The position numbers and the translations under genes were made by a program. This document shows positions 1 through 8,671 of a stretch of DNA of 64,000 bases, one piece after another; within the stretch, counting starts at the first letter, position 1, and the number at the start of each line of letters is the position of its first letter. The notes beneath the pieces are model-generated. The model made no database searches and was not told the origin of the DNA. It worked only from the letters and a program-made list of their open reading frames with translations. This DNA is from an uncultured Bacteroidales bacterium (GTDB lineage Bacteria; Bacteroidota; Bacteroidia; Bacteroidales; UBA932), in the NCBI GenBank assembly GCA_947179325.1, contig CAMXAU010000001.1:62001-126000 (forward strand), written 5' to 3'.

Positions 1-1194
1 GAAGGAGTGGAAAGCAATGAAGTGACATACGAGGCCATATCAGATGCAGCATGGAGCCTTACGCACAAGGATATAGATGAATGGCTGAAGACCTATTCCA
101 TAGCACGATACGGAAAATACACTGAAGGAATCAAGACATTCTGGGACAAGATGCTACAGTCTTCCAACAAGATATGTTCAAGCCGCGCACAATACCGCAT
201 ACAGAAAAGGCCTTTTGATATACTTGGCGGAAGATATGACACCTCCAAAGAGCATTTCGAGGCCATCGAGGCACTCATAGGATGTTCATCAGAGCTTGGG
301 GAAAACCAGGCATACAGGTACGACATAGCATACTGGGCTGGAATCTACGCTTTCGGAAAGGCAGACATACTTGCAGAGAAAATCCATACATGCTATCTGT
401 ATGGAGACACCGAAAACGCTGAAAGATACGAAGAACAGTTCCGCAAGCTCATGCTCATGGCTGATTCATTCCTGGAATCGAACCCGATGTGCCGTCTTGA
501 AAGATGGAACGGCTTTGCAAGGTCATGGGGAACCACACAGGAAGAAAGCGACAGATATGAGACAAACGCACGCCGCCTTGTGACCATCTGGGGGCCGGGA
601 AAAGGCCCTGACGGACTCAATGACTACGGCTGCAGGATATGGTCAGGACTTATCCGTGACTATTATCTGCCACGCTGGGAGAACTATTTCGCATCAAGGA
701 AGAGCGGAGAGCCATTCGACTTCAACGCATGGGAATACAAATTCGCTGAGGAGCACAAGCCGCTCTCACCGGCAACAGAATATGATGACATCTGCGCAGC
801 AGCGCATTCAATGGTCGAATATTGCGCTGAAATATCACGTGAAGAAGACTACACCATGCTCTCCGGATGCTCCAGGTTTGAATTCAAGGACGGCACTACA
901 AGACTCATATACTTTGTCACACCTGAGGCCCTGAACAGGATCAAAGGACTGAAATTCACCTATATCGAAGGAGAGGATACAGTCAACATCAAAAAGATAC
1001 AGATCAACGTTGCCGGATGGGTACGCCTCAAGAAGGATACAGACATTGTCATAGGGAAAGACAACCCTGTAGCCGAGATTGAACTTGACGTAAAGCCGGA
1101 CGGGAAAAGATATGAATTCAACTATATGCACATCTTCCTTGAGGGCACAAAGCAGCTCCAGGACTCGAACGTGGCTATAGAATGGATATTTTAG
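1..1194 (+). CDS. alpha-N-acetylglucosaminidase, GH89 family (5' end cut off)
   Basis: This is the C-terminal part of a GH89 (NAGLU-type) exo-enzyme, which removes terminal alpha-linked GlcNAc, as in heparan sulfate or mucin caps. The frame is already open at base 1 (codons GAA GGA GTG), so the ORF-track start at 7 is only an internal GTG and the true start lies outside the window. Visible GH89 hallmarks are the helical C-terminal segment with 'ARSWGTTQEE', 'ARRLVTIWGP' and 'LNDYGCRIWSGLIRDYY..RW'. After residue ~285 a beta-rich tail of about 110 residues follows. The catalytic (alpha/beta)8 domain is not in the window. The 3' end overlaps the opposite-strand phosphatase gene by 20 bases. The family call is firm; the substrate is inference. 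Confidence 0.88.
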   Translation, partial: EGVESNEVTYEAISDAAWSLTHKDIDEWLKTYSIARYGKYTEGIKTFWDKMLQSSNKICSSRAQYRIQKRPFDILGGRYDTSKEHFEAIEALIGCSSELGENQAYRYDIAYWAGIYAFGKADILAEKIHTCYLYGDTENAERYEEQFRKLMLMADSFLESNPMCRLERWNGFARSWGTTQEESDRYETNARRLVTIWGPGKGPDGLNDYGCRIWSGLIRDYYLPRWENYFASRKSGEPFDFNAWEYKFAEEHKPLSPATEYDDICAAAHSMVEYCAEISREEDYTMLSGCSRFEFKDGTTRLIYFVTPEALNRIKGLKFTYIEGEDTVNIKKIQINVAGWVRLKKDTDIVIGKDNPVAEIELDVKPDGKRYEFNYMHIFLEGTKQLQDSNVAIEWIF

Positions 1195-1666
1195 AGAGTT
1201 CCCGGTAAAGGTTACCGCAGGCGTCCTCAAGAAGGTCGAGCACAAGCTCGAATCCATCCTGCCCCATATAATACGGATCCGGAATATATGAATATGAATG
1301 GCCAGTGAGATAGCTGGCCATTCTTTTTATCTTATGCGTGGCCTCCACAGACGGAGCAAGACGCATAAGGTCTTCATAGTTATTGTCATCCATTGCCACG
1401 ATAAGGTCAAAGTCAAGGAAGTCGACAACACCGACAGGACGTGAGCGGTGAGTAAGCACATAGTCCCTCTTTATTGCAGCCTTCCTCATCCTGCTGTCCG
1501 GCAGCTCTCCCCTATGTCCGGAATACGTCCCGGCTGAATCCACAAAAAACTTATCTGAAGCCCCGTTACGGGCCAGAATAGCCTCAAATACGCCATGTGC
1601 AGCCGGAGAGCGGCAGATATTGCCAAGACACACGAAAAGTACCTTATATTGCCTGTTTTCTTCCAT
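1175..1666 (-). CDS. low-molecular-weight protein-tyrosine phosphatase
   Basis: A 163-residue cytoplasmic phosphatase of the LMW-PTP/arsenate reductase fold. The P-loop 'VCLGNICRSPAA' near the N-terminus is the C(X)5R(S) signature. The general-acid loop appears as 'PDPYYMG' near residue 130, with the two aromatic residues typical of tyrosine-specific members. Length matches the family (about 150-165). Such enzymes act on tyrosine-phosphorylated proteins, often linked to capsule or exopolysaccharide control; no kinase or capsule gene is next to it here, so the partner is unknown. Its 3' end overlaps the GH89 gene tail to tail and its body carries that gene's terminator. Confidence 0.92.
   Translation of the reverse strand: MEENRQYKVLFVCLGNICRSPAAHGVFEAILARNGASDKFFVDSAGTYSGHRGELPDSRMRKAAIKRDYVLTHRSRPVGVVDFLDFDLIVAMDDNNYEDLMRLAPSVEATHKIKRMASYLTGHSYSYIPDPYYMGQDGFELVLDLLEDACGNLYRELSKISIL
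1296..1328 (+). terminator. intrinsic terminator for the GH89 gene, inside the antisense phosphatase gene
   Basis: Perfect 10-bp stem GAATGGCCAG / CTGGCCATTC with an 8-nt loop, followed by TTTTT on the plus strand. It lies about 100 bases past the GH89 stop and wholly inside the minus-strand phosphatase CDS. Confidence 0.7.
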
Positions 1667-1743
1667 TATATCGATTGTTTTTCATTCACGGACGGCAAAT
1701 TTCGAAATTTATGATGAAATACAAAAGCATATTCCGTGAAAAC

Positions 1744-2244
1744 CTATTTCAATACAGCCAATGCTGAATCATAGTCCGGCTCATCTGTAATCTCATCGAC
1801 AAGCTGGCTATAGATCAACTTTCCGTCCTCATCCACAATGACAACAGCACGCGCATACAGACCTTTCAGCGGCCCGTCAATCATCTCCAGGCCATATTTA
1901 TCTGAAAAACAGCCGCATCTGAACAGAGAAAGAGGCACCACATCATCAAGCCCCTCCACTGTACAGAACCTTGACTGCGCAAAAGGAAGGTCCTTCGATA
2001 TACAGAGGACCACAGTGTTCTCCAGCGAAGAGGCCAACTGGTTGAATTTCCTGACAGAGGATGCACACACAGCAGTATCAAGGCTCGGGAATATGTTCAG
2101 CACCACTTTCCTGCCCCTATAGTCAGACAGATGTGAGACAGTAAGGTCACCCTTCACTCCCCCGAAATCAGGGGCATATACACCTTTTTCCGGAAGTTCA
2201 CCGCTCAGCTGGACAGGACTCCCCTTAAAATTTACTTTTGCCAT
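1744..2244 (-). CDS. tpx: thiol peroxidase Tpx (atypical 2-Cys peroxiredoxin)
   Basis: A 166-residue peroxiredoxin that reduces hydroperoxides using thioredoxin. The peroxidatic Cys60 sits in 'PSLDTAVCASSVR' and the resolving Cys94 in 'SRFCTVEGL', both canonical for Tpx, and Cys81 matches the third conserved Tpx cysteine. Two further cysteines form a CxC pair at residues 110-112 ('FRCGCFSDKYG'), where I recall no cysteines in the usual family. The gene is monocistronic, with a good -7 element upstream and the envelope cluster's terminator between it and ppiD. Confidence 0.95.
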   Translation of the reverse strand: MAKVNFKGSPVQLSGELPEKGVYAPDFGGVKGDLTVSHLSDYRGRKVVLNIFPSLDTAVCASSVRKFNQLASSLENTVVLCISKDLPFAQSRFCTVEGLDDVVPLSLFRCGCFSDKYGLEMIDGPLKGLYARAVVIVDEDGKLIYSQLVDEITDEPDYDSALAVLK

Positions 2245-2271
2245 AACGTCTACTATTTAAAATGTTTACCA

Positions 2272-2279
2272 CAAAGGTA
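2272..2279 (-). promoter_or_regulatory. -7 element of the tpx promoter
   Basis: Minus-strand TACCTTTG matches the Bacteroidota TAnnTTTG consensus, 28 bases upstream of the tpx ATG. A weak upstream TTG lies 22 nt further upstream. Confidence 0.55.
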
Positions 2280-2371
2280 CCGGTTAAGGATACCGGGACC
2301 GCAACTATCAAAAAGCACACCTTATTCAAGAATCCGGACACAGGGAAAGAAAAAGCGACTGGAATACCAAG

Positions 2372-2404
2372 AAAAAAGGTGAAAGCCATACGGCCCTCAC
2401 CTTT
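2372..2404 (-). terminator. intrinsic terminator of the coaX-ppiD cluster
   Basis: On the minus strand AAAGGTGAGGGCC / loop GTAT / GGCTTTCACCTTT forms a 13-bp stem (two G-U pairs) and runs into six T. It lies 27 bases after the ppiD-like stop codon. Confidence 0.7.
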
Positions 2405-2430
2405 CATAAAATTATCAGAAATAGTCCCTA

Positions 2431-4515
2431 TTAATAGAAACGTGCCCTGTTATCCTTTACATCACCGTCTTCCATCATCACAGGCATAAGCATCTGGATG
2501 CTGTACTGCGCCATCTGGGCGTTACGGTTCTTTGCATCGTCCTCAGTAAAGAAGGCACCGGTATCATGTCCAGTAACCTTGTAGACATACACTCCGATAG
2601 TTCCTGCAAGAGGCTTGCTGATCACACCCGGCTCAGCCACGGATACAGCACCGATGAACTTAGGGTCAAGTCCCTGTGAAGTAAGCGAAGCGAAAGTGAT
2701 ATTGTCCTTAGTGCTTACTGTTGTTCCAAGAGCCTCAGCAATAGCCTCCATTGTTGTAAGGCCGGCAATCTTCTCAGCTACTTCAGCAGCTTTCTTCTCA
2801 CCTGCCTTTTCAGCATAGAGGATATTCTTGATACGCGGAGCAACCTCCTCCACTGTAGCATATCCCTCTTTATGGATATCCTTGAGCGCAACGACAAAGA
2901 AATAGTTGTTGTTTACAGTTATGATATTTGAAACCTTGCCCTTCTTAGCCTCGAATGCCCATCTTGTAATTTCCTTTGTATGGTCAATTGCACCAAGGCG
3001 GTCATTGCTCTCAAGCATCTTGTTTACAGGATGTGCATAGAGGTTCTCCTCCTCGACAGCCTTCCTGAAAGACTCATATTTGCCTGCTGACTTTGTTGCA
3101 AGGACATTAGCCCTTGAATAATAGTCATTGTATGTAGCCTTTGATGCAAGGATCTCCCTTTCAAGGATAGCGACCTGCTTACGCTCTGCAATCTCCTTTG
3201 TCTCTGTAACCTTTACGATATGTGTACCGTATGCAGTCTCGACAATATAAGGTTTGTTCAGCTGTGCAGTAAGGACACTCTCCATACCAGGAATCATCAT
3301 GCTCTGTGACATCCAGCCGATGTCTCCCCTTTCAGCTACATTAGGATTCTTGTCAGCAGAATAAAGTGCAGCAAGGTTTGAGAACGACTCCCCTGAATTG
3401 AGCTGTGCAAGTATATCTGACGCCATGTCAGCATCCTCTCCCTGAAGAAGGATATGCTTCACAAACACAGACTCCGGCATTTTCTTGCTGTCAAGGATCT
3501 TCACAGCATAGAAGACATTGTCTTTCAGATAGAGAGGCGAGATGCTTCCCACACCGTTGTTTGCCACGAAGTTATCCACGTCAGAAGATATTGTGTTAAG
3601 CTCTCCAGCCTTGTACCAGTACTCCGAGAGCTGTCTGTCTGAGTTCTTCAGAAGGAAGCTCTTCATGTTGTCAGCCTTCTCGAATTCAGCATAGAGGGCA
3701 TTTGTCTGCTCTGTAGCGGCTGCTATGTCGTCTGCAGAAGGCTTAACCTCGAACACGACATATTCTATATCCCTGCTCGCCTGCTGCCTGTAGAAATCCC
3801 TGTGCTCCTTGTAATACTTACGTATTTCACTGTCTGACACTACGATTGTAGAATCCTGGACATAGCCGAAAGGCACCATCACGAACTCAACGTCTGTAGT
3901 GTTGTTGTTCTCCTCCATGCTCTTTGCAAGCATAAGCGCATTAGTGAAGTTGCTCTGTGTAAACAGGGAGCCATATTTTGCATAGAACTCCTGGGTATAG
4001 ACAGTATTCTGGAGATAGTCCCAATATGTCTTGAGCCTTCCAGAGTCGTCATTGCGGATCTGCTGTACAAACTCCACAAGCCTTTCCTTTGAGAAATTTC
4101 CGGACTCGTCAGTGAACACAGATGCAATGACAGGGGAGACCATGTCGCCTGTAGTCAAGGCAAGCAGCTCCTCCTCTCCCACTGCAATACCTGCAGCCTG
4201 TGCATTCTTGAGGAAAAGATATTTATCGACAAGTGACTGCCATGCAGCATTCCTTATCATGGCCTGCTGCTCTTCCCCCTGAACAGACCTGCCGCTTATT
4301 ATTTCGTTGATAACAGTCAGGTCTTCAACATCATTCTGGAAATCCTGGTATGAAACAGACTTTCCGTTTATCTCTCCAACATCATATTTGGAAGACATCG
4401 ACGATGATACTGACTCCAGAGTAGTCGGGTCAATGATAAATGACAGAAGGGCCAATGCAATGACCACTGTGATAAACACACCCAACTTTACGCGAATTTT
4501 TTCAAGAACCGCCAT
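2431..4515 (-). CDS. PpiD/SurA-type peptidyl-prolyl isomerase, membrane-anchored periplasmic chaperone
   Basis: A 694-residue foldase for exported and outer-membrane proteins. Order of parts: a short basic N-terminus, one membrane anchor at about residues 12-28, a SurA_N-like chaperone region (about 45-240), a rotamase (PpiC/parvulin) domain at about 350-440 starting 'VKHILLQGE' and containing 'GDIGWMSQSMM' and 'YGTHIVKV', then a second chaperone-like C-terminal part. The length and single anchor fit Bacteroidota PpiD-like proteins better than SurA, which is cleaved and shorter. It is the last gene of the coaX cluster, 89 bases after lptC, next to lipopolysaccharide and outer-membrane genes, which suits an envelope-assembly role. 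Confidence 0.9.
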   Translation of the reverse strand: MAVLEKIRVKLGVFITVVIALALLSFIIDPTTLESVSSSMSSKYDVGEINGKSVSYQDFQNDVEDLTVINEIISGRSVQGEEQQAMIRNAAWQSLVDKYLFLKNAQAAGIAVGEEELLALTTGDMVSPVIASVFTDESGNFSKERLVEFVQQIRNDDSGRLKTYWDYLQNTVYTQEFYAKYGSLFTQSNFTNALMLAKSMEENNNTTDVEFVMVPFGYVQDSTIVVSDSEIRKYYKEHRDFYRQQASRDIEYVVFEVKPSADDIAAATEQTNALYAEFEKADNMKSFLLKNSDRQLSEYWYKAGELNTISSDVDNFVANNGVGSISPLYLKDNVFYAVKILDSKKMPESVFVKHILLQGEDADMASDILAQLNSGESFSNLAALYSADKNPNVAERGDIGWMSQSMMIPGMESVLTAQLNKPYIVETAYGTHIVKVTETKEIAERKQVAILEREILASKATYNDYYSRANVLATKSAGKYESFRKAVEEENLYAHPVNKMLESNDRLGAIDHTKEITRWAFEAKKGKVSNIITVNNNYFFVVALKDIHKEGYATVEEVAPRIKNILYAEKAGEKKAAEVAEKIAGLTTMEAIAEALGTTVSTKDNITFASLTSQGLDPKFIGAVSVAEPGVISKPLAGTIGVYVYKVTGHDTGAFFTEDDAKNRNAQMAQYSIQMLMPVMMEDGDVKDNRARFY

Positions 4516-4604
4516 TTTTATGAAATTTTAAATATTTTCTTACAATTGTCTAAACAAAAATGCAATAGGGCTGCGAAGATAACAAATTTTATCCAAATCC
4601 GCCA

Positions 4605-5231
4605 CTATTTCTTCAATAACGGACCGATAAAATTTACTGTATCAATAACGACCGCCGTGCTGTCCTGCTCCACAAAGAGATAATTGTTGAAAGGACGCCT
4701 TAGCTCGGATTCACGTGCCCTCTGGTCCGATTCCATGCCATATCCCTGCATGAATCCGTCAGGGGAGTACATCTTCACATAGCAGTCCGTATAGATACGT
4801 TCATTCTTCCTGTCCCAGTAAAGGGTATCAGTCTCCATGGTCTCCTGGTTGATGAAATTCCGTACCACTACATTGCCGTATGCCGCCCATGTCTCCCTTC
4901 CATCCTTGTATTTCAGATGCCTTGCCTTATCAGAGACAATCTCCGTCTCAAGCTTGCCATCCTCCGTATATCCATAGACAGCAAAACCCTCAGGGAAAAG
5001 CTCAAACGACAATGTGTCTGTCTCATATCTCTCCATAAGGGCAGCCTCCATCCTCATCTGCAGTATCCCGTTTTCGGTGCTTACGATAAACATGTCATCC
5101 ACAGTCTGCACTGGAGTCCCCTTAAGGTCAAGCTTCCCGGTCGTCTCGATCTTTCCCTTGCAGGAATAAACGATGAAAGCAACCGCCAAAGCGGTTGCAG
5201 TCATCATCACTCTATTTGATTTTCTTTTCAA
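4605..5231 (-). CDS. lptC: LPS export protein LptC (lipoprotein form)
   Basis: A 208-residue periplasmic bridge protein of the Lpt machine, carrying LPS from the inner membrane towards LptA. The start 'MKRKSNRVMM' leads into a hydrophobic segment ending in a lipobox-like 'IVYSC' (Cys24), so the Bacteroidota version is probably a lipoprotein rather than a bitopic protein. The LptC/OstA-like beta-jellyroll region is recognisable from 'GTPVQTVDDMFIVSTENG' and 'ERIYTDCYVKMYSPDGFMQGYGM' (the 'G.G' turn before the last strands). It is 5 bases after the TPR gene, so the two are translationally close. Confidence 0.87.
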   Translation of the reverse strand: MKRKSNRVMMTATALAVAFIVYSCKGKIETTGKLDLKGTPVQTVDDMFIVSTENGILQMRMEAALMERYETDTLSFELFPEGFAVYGYTEDGKLETEIVSDKARHLKYKDGRETWAAYGNVVVRNFINQETMETDTLYWDRKNERIYTDCYVKMYSPDGFMQGYGMESDQRARESELRRPFNNYLFVEQDSTAVVIDTVNFIGPLLKK

Positions 5232-5236
5232 GACAA

Positions 5237-6556
5237 TTATTTCTGTGTCCTAACAGTAGTCGTAGCCTTAAGGCCGTTACATGAAACTGTATATGACTGT
5301 CCGTCAGTAAGGTCGTACATGAATGCCTCCGCAGCCTGAGGGAAATATGCCCTGTACTGTCCAATCAGCTTGTTGCACTCCTCAGCAAGTGAAGGATCAG
5401 CCTCCTTTGCCTTTGACATGTAGTCGACAGCAACCCAATAAGGTGCCCTCATCTCAATTTCATTTCCCTTGCATACAGTTGAGCCCCATATTGTTCCGAT
5501 AAGCATATACGCCTTGCCCCTTATGCTGTTATCCGTGTCAAGCTGTGCCGCACGTGTAGCATAGTTCATTGCTGCTGCACTCTTGGCATTCTTGAAGTTG
5601 TAGGCAGCAAGTTCAAAGTACCAGTCTGCCTTCTTGTCATCATCATTCTCAGGAGATTCGATTGCCTCAAGCATGAACTTGGTTGCATTGTCGATATCGC
5701 CCCTCGAAGAATACAGCTTATAGAGGTAATATGCTGAATTTGCAGATGGCTCAAGCCTGTACATCGTATTTACAGCATTGAGGAACAAATCATTATCTGT
5801 GCAATCACCTGCTACATTAAGCATCTTGACAATATTCTTTGAAAGCTCAAGGTCCTCCGGATTCGCCTCATACCTTGGAGTGAAAAGTTCAAGAAGGCTC
5901 TCGCAGCTTGCCACCTTGCTGGTGATGAAGAGGTTCTCTATATCCCCCCTTATCTTAGTAAGGTTATCAGAAGGAGCCATCTTGTCTATCTTCTCCATTG
6001 AATCCTCATAGATATTGATGACTTCCTCGGCAGAGAGGACTCCGTCCTTATAGAGCGCAACAGCGGCGTTCATATTGAAAAGGAAGATGCTTGGAGTAGT
6101 CTTCTCTCCGTTCCTCTCAATGATCTGGGAAAATCCCTCATAGAGCCTCTTGTTGTCATTCTTCATGTAATTCATCATATCCATACCCTTGTTGTTCATG
6201 GCTGTCTCAGCGTATTTAGGGTAATACTCAGCCCTGATATCATGGATCATCATAAGGGTATCGATAAGCGCATCCCTGTAGATTACATTATTCTTGTTCT
6301 TGTTGATGAGCTGCCTTACAAGCGTGGTGCCGTTTATAAGCATGTTCTGGTTTGCCGTAGGAGGGCAGAGCTTGAAAGCCTTTCTCCAGTTCGGAGTCGC
6401 CTCATCATAGTTCTTCTGTTTGAAATACTCGTTGTAATAGGAGAGGTACTTGATACACTCAGCGCTGTCAGCACCATATTTTCCCTGCGCATGCAGAAGA
6501 TTACCGCCCATGGCCATGAGCATAGAAGTAAAAAGCAAAAGAGCAATCCTTTTCAT
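5237..6556 (-). CDS. secreted tetratricopeptide-repeat protein of the LptC cluster
   Basis: A 439-residue protein with a signal peptide (cleavage expected after 'NLLHAQ') and helical TPR-like repeats along its length: an N-terminal pair around 'YYNEYFKQKNYDEATPNWRKAF', and C-terminal repeats around 'NSAYYLYKLYSSRGDIDNATKFMLEA' and 'AAMNYATRAAQLDTDN'. It is conserved in this position between an outer-membrane beta-barrel gene and lptC in Bacteroidales, which points to an envelope role, but no specific function is established from sequence. Gap to lptC 5 bases, to the upstream gene 31 bases. Confidence 0.8.
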   Translation of the reverse strand: MKRIALLLFTSMLMAMGGNLLHAQGKYGADSAECIKYLSYYNEYFKQKNYDEATPNWRKAFKLCPPTANQNMLINGTTLVRQLINKNKNNVIYRDALIDTLMMIHDIRAEYYPKYAETAMNNKGMDMMNYMKNDNKRLYEGFSQIIERNGEKTTPSIFLFNMNAAVALYKDGVLSAEEVINIYEDSMEKIDKMAPSDNLTKIRGDIENLFITSKVASCESLLELFTPRYEANPEDLELSKNIVKMLNVAGDCTDNDLFLNAVNTMYRLEPSANSAYYLYKLYSSRGDIDNATKFMLEAIESPENDDDKKADWYFELAAYNFKNAKSAAAMNYATRAAQLDTDNSIRGKAYMLIGTIWGSTVCKGNEIEMRAPYWVAVDYMSKAKEADPSLAEECNKLIGQYRAYFPQAAEAFMYDLTDGQSYTVSCNGLKATTTVRTQK

Positions 6557-6587
6557 AATATCATTAATTTTTTGATTTCATTTTAGC

Positions 6588-7922
6588 TTACTCATAACGT
6601 GGTTTCTGGAACCATATGTCATGGATATTGAACCCGATGGAGAACGTCACATAGCGTTCGCGTATCAGGTCCCCCTGCATCCGTCCCCTCTGACCGAAGT
6701 CAACACCAAGGGAAATTCCGTTATAGAGCCTGAATACAGGAAGGGTAACCCCAAGGGTAATACCCATGGCATCAACATTATAGCCATTATACTTGTAGTA
6801 TTCACGGTCATAGTAGACTCCGGCACGGTAGGCACATTTCTTCAGATAATACCTGATGTCATTCCTGTTCGGCACAATCTCAAAGCCTGCACGGAATGAC
6901 TGATATACAGAAGTGCTGAAACCGTCTGTCCTGTATCCGAGAGCCTCATGGCTACCCATGGCGGTGCCTCTCCAGTCTGACCTGAGATAGTCAAATTCTA
7001 CGCTCCATTTCTCTCCTCCGCGCAACGAGACACCTACTCCAAGCTCATCTCCGAACTTAAGCCTTTCTGCATTGTTGACGACATTATGGTAAATCGTATC
7101 ACGTATGCTTGAAAGCTCCGCGTATGTATACTGGGTTGTCTGTCCCCTCATGTTGGTCTTCATCCTGTACGTTCCTCCGACCACAAGATGAAGATTCTTT
7201 CCGAGAGGCTGGTCATACTGGAGACCGAATTTTCCGGTCACGGCCCTCACAAGTATAGTCGAGCCTGCACTCTCGTCCCTTATCGAACTGTCCGTGAAGT
7301 CAGTAGTGGAGGCCTTGTCAAGCGTACCGAAATAATACATCAGCTCCGCACCGACAGAAAGCCTTTTCCAGAATGTGGCCCCTGCTCCGGCAAATAACTG
7401 ATAGACACTGCCTTCACCATAGAATTTGCTGTTATAGTTCCCTGAAATTCCAATGATGTCAGGATCTGTCCCGTAGCTTGAATAGTCATATCCGACGCTG
7501 CTGAAAGGGGCTATTCCGATCATGAATGCCGAAGAGCGGTACATAGGGAATGCCATCACAAAGTCAGAGATATTGAAAGTATTGTTTCCGGACCTGAGCT
7601 TCTGCCCGTCAAGATTCTGAGTGAAGATCTTGTTGTTCTCGGTCAGGCCGAAATCAGCCATGAATGAACATGAATCCATCGCCGTTATGGCTGCCGGATT
7701 CATATAATTGATAAACCTCCTGTTCCTGGTCGCAATCCCCACGCCTCCCATGCTCTTGTTGAAGGCTGTCCCCTCCTTATGCAGGTCACCGATTCCGAAC
7801 ACAGTATATGGAGAATATGCCCCGTATGCATTACCTGTCTGCGCATTGGCCACAGCACATACGGAAAATGCTGCCAGGATAAAGACTATTCTAGTTATTC
7901 TTTCTGTTATATTCATCAGCAA
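6588..7922 (-). CDS. outer-membrane beta-barrel protein of the coaX-lptC cluster
   Basis: A 444-residue protein with a signal peptide ('VCAVANAQ') and an alternating aromatic/polar pattern ending in 'YVTFSIGFNIHDIWFQKPRYE', typical of an outer-membrane barrel. The N-terminus 'YSPYTVFGIGDLHKEGTAFNKSMGG' and 'NYMNPAAITAMD' resemble the FadL/PorV-like 'NPA' proteins of Bacteroidota. The transported substrate is not known. A second Met two residues in gives a more usual signal peptide start. Its 5' end overlaps coaX by 32 bases, so translation of the two is probably coupled. Confidence 0.75.
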   Translation of the reverse strand: MLMNITERITRIVFILAAFSVCAVANAQTGNAYGAYSPYTVFGIGDLHKEGTAFNKSMGGVGIATRNRRFINYMNPAAITAMDSCSFMADFGLTENNKIFTQNLDGQKLRSGNNTFNISDFVMAFPMYRSSAFMIGIAPFSSVGYDYSSYGTDPDIIGISGNYNSKFYGEGSVYQLFAGAGATFWKRLSVGAELMYYFGTLDKASTTDFTDSSIRDESAGSTILVRAVTGKFGLQYDQPLGKNLHLVVGGTYRMKTNMRGQTTQYTYAELSSIRDTIYHNVVNNAERLKFGDELGVGVSLRGGEKWSVEFDYLRSDWRGTAMGSHEALGYRTDGFSTSVYQSFRAGFEIVPNRNDIRYYLKKCAYRAGVYYDREYYKYNGYNVDAMGITLGVTLPVFRLYNGISLGVDFGQRGRMQGDLIRERYVTFSIGFNIHDIWFQKPRYE

Positions 7923-8616
7923 TTAAGGCTAAACCCATCAATACAAGGTTACAAACTACAAAGATGGAGTTTTTCATCTGTTTTGCAAAATAAATCGCAT
8001 CTCCACCCGTGAAAACAACGATATTTTCCGGATACGAAGAGATATACCCGTTTATCTCAAACATCATCCCGCGTATGATTCCCGAGCCTACAGACGATGA
8101 GATGGAAGTCCCCATGTCCTCTATAACATCCGGAGTATCGATAAGCGGCAGAGATTTGGAGTACCTGTTTATCGCCTTGAACCTTGTACGGCAGCCAGGG
8201 GAGATGTTGCCGCCTGAATAGTTGCCTTCAGCATCAAGGAAATCTATCGTGAGGGTAGTCCCGAAATCAAACACGGTGCAGCTTCTTTTCCCGAAAAGGT
8301 ACCTTGCCGCAACCATTGACGCCGCCCTGTCCGGAGCAAGGTATGGAGGAAGCCCGTATCCGGAAAGGACTGCGGTATGCCTGCTGTCTATGACGATGAG
8401 GTTCCGGCATTCTTCTGCAAGAACGTTACGGTTGTGCTGGGAAAGCTCCCTTACGGTCGCTATGACCATGGCATCAGGCTTCATCCTTGAAGTTATTGAA
8501 AGGATAAAGTCCATTATCCTTTCCCCCTGGTAACGGAAAGTCTTTCCTAAAGTTATCCCGTCCGCCCATGCTGCCTTAAGGGCCGTGTTCCCTATATCAA
8601 TTATGAGATTTGCCAA
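7891..8616 (-). CDS. coaX: type III pantothenate kinase
   Basis: A 241-residue ASKHA-fold kinase that phosphorylates pantothenate in the first step of CoA synthesis. Seen: N-terminal phosphate loop 'IIDIGNTALKAAW', 'APDRAASMVAARYL' with the conserved PDR, and 'DFGTTLTIDFL', the type III version of the second phosphate motif (often 'GTA.T.D'). 'GGNISPGCRTRFKAI' matches the pantothenate-binding stretch. Length is slightly under the usual ~250. It heads the envelope cluster and has its own promoter, placed across the 3' end of mfd. Confidence 0.95.
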   Translation of the reverse strand: MANLIIDIGNTALKAAWADGITLGKTFRYQGERIMDFILSITSRMKPDAMVIATVRELSQHNRNVLAEECRNLIVIDSRHTAVLSGYGLPPYLAPDRAASMVAARYLFGKRSCTVFDFGTTLTIDFLDAEGNYSGGNISPGCRTRFKAINRYSKSLPLIDTPDVIEDMGTSISSSVGSGIIRGMMFEINGYISSYPENIVVFTGGDAIYFAKQMKNSIFVVCNLVLMGLALIADEYNRKNN

Positions 8617-8639
8617 TTCAATATGTTTATTAGAGCATG

Positions 8640-8671
8640 CAAAAATACAAATTTATGACAATTTATTCAAA
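8640..8671 (-). promoter_or_regulatory. promoter of the coaX-ppiD cluster
   Basis: Minus strand: TTTG (8668-8671), 20-nt spacer, TATTTTTG (8640-8647), then 23 bases to the coaX ATG. This is a full match to the Bacteroidota TTTG-N19-21-TAnnTTTG consensus. The -33 part lies within the last codons of mfd. Confidence 0.75.

Noticed and set aside
2225-2407. 60-residue hydrophobic ORF between tpx and the ppiD-like gene
   Set aside because: It overlaps the tpx start and promoter and contains the ppiD terminator hairpin; no family pattern is visible.
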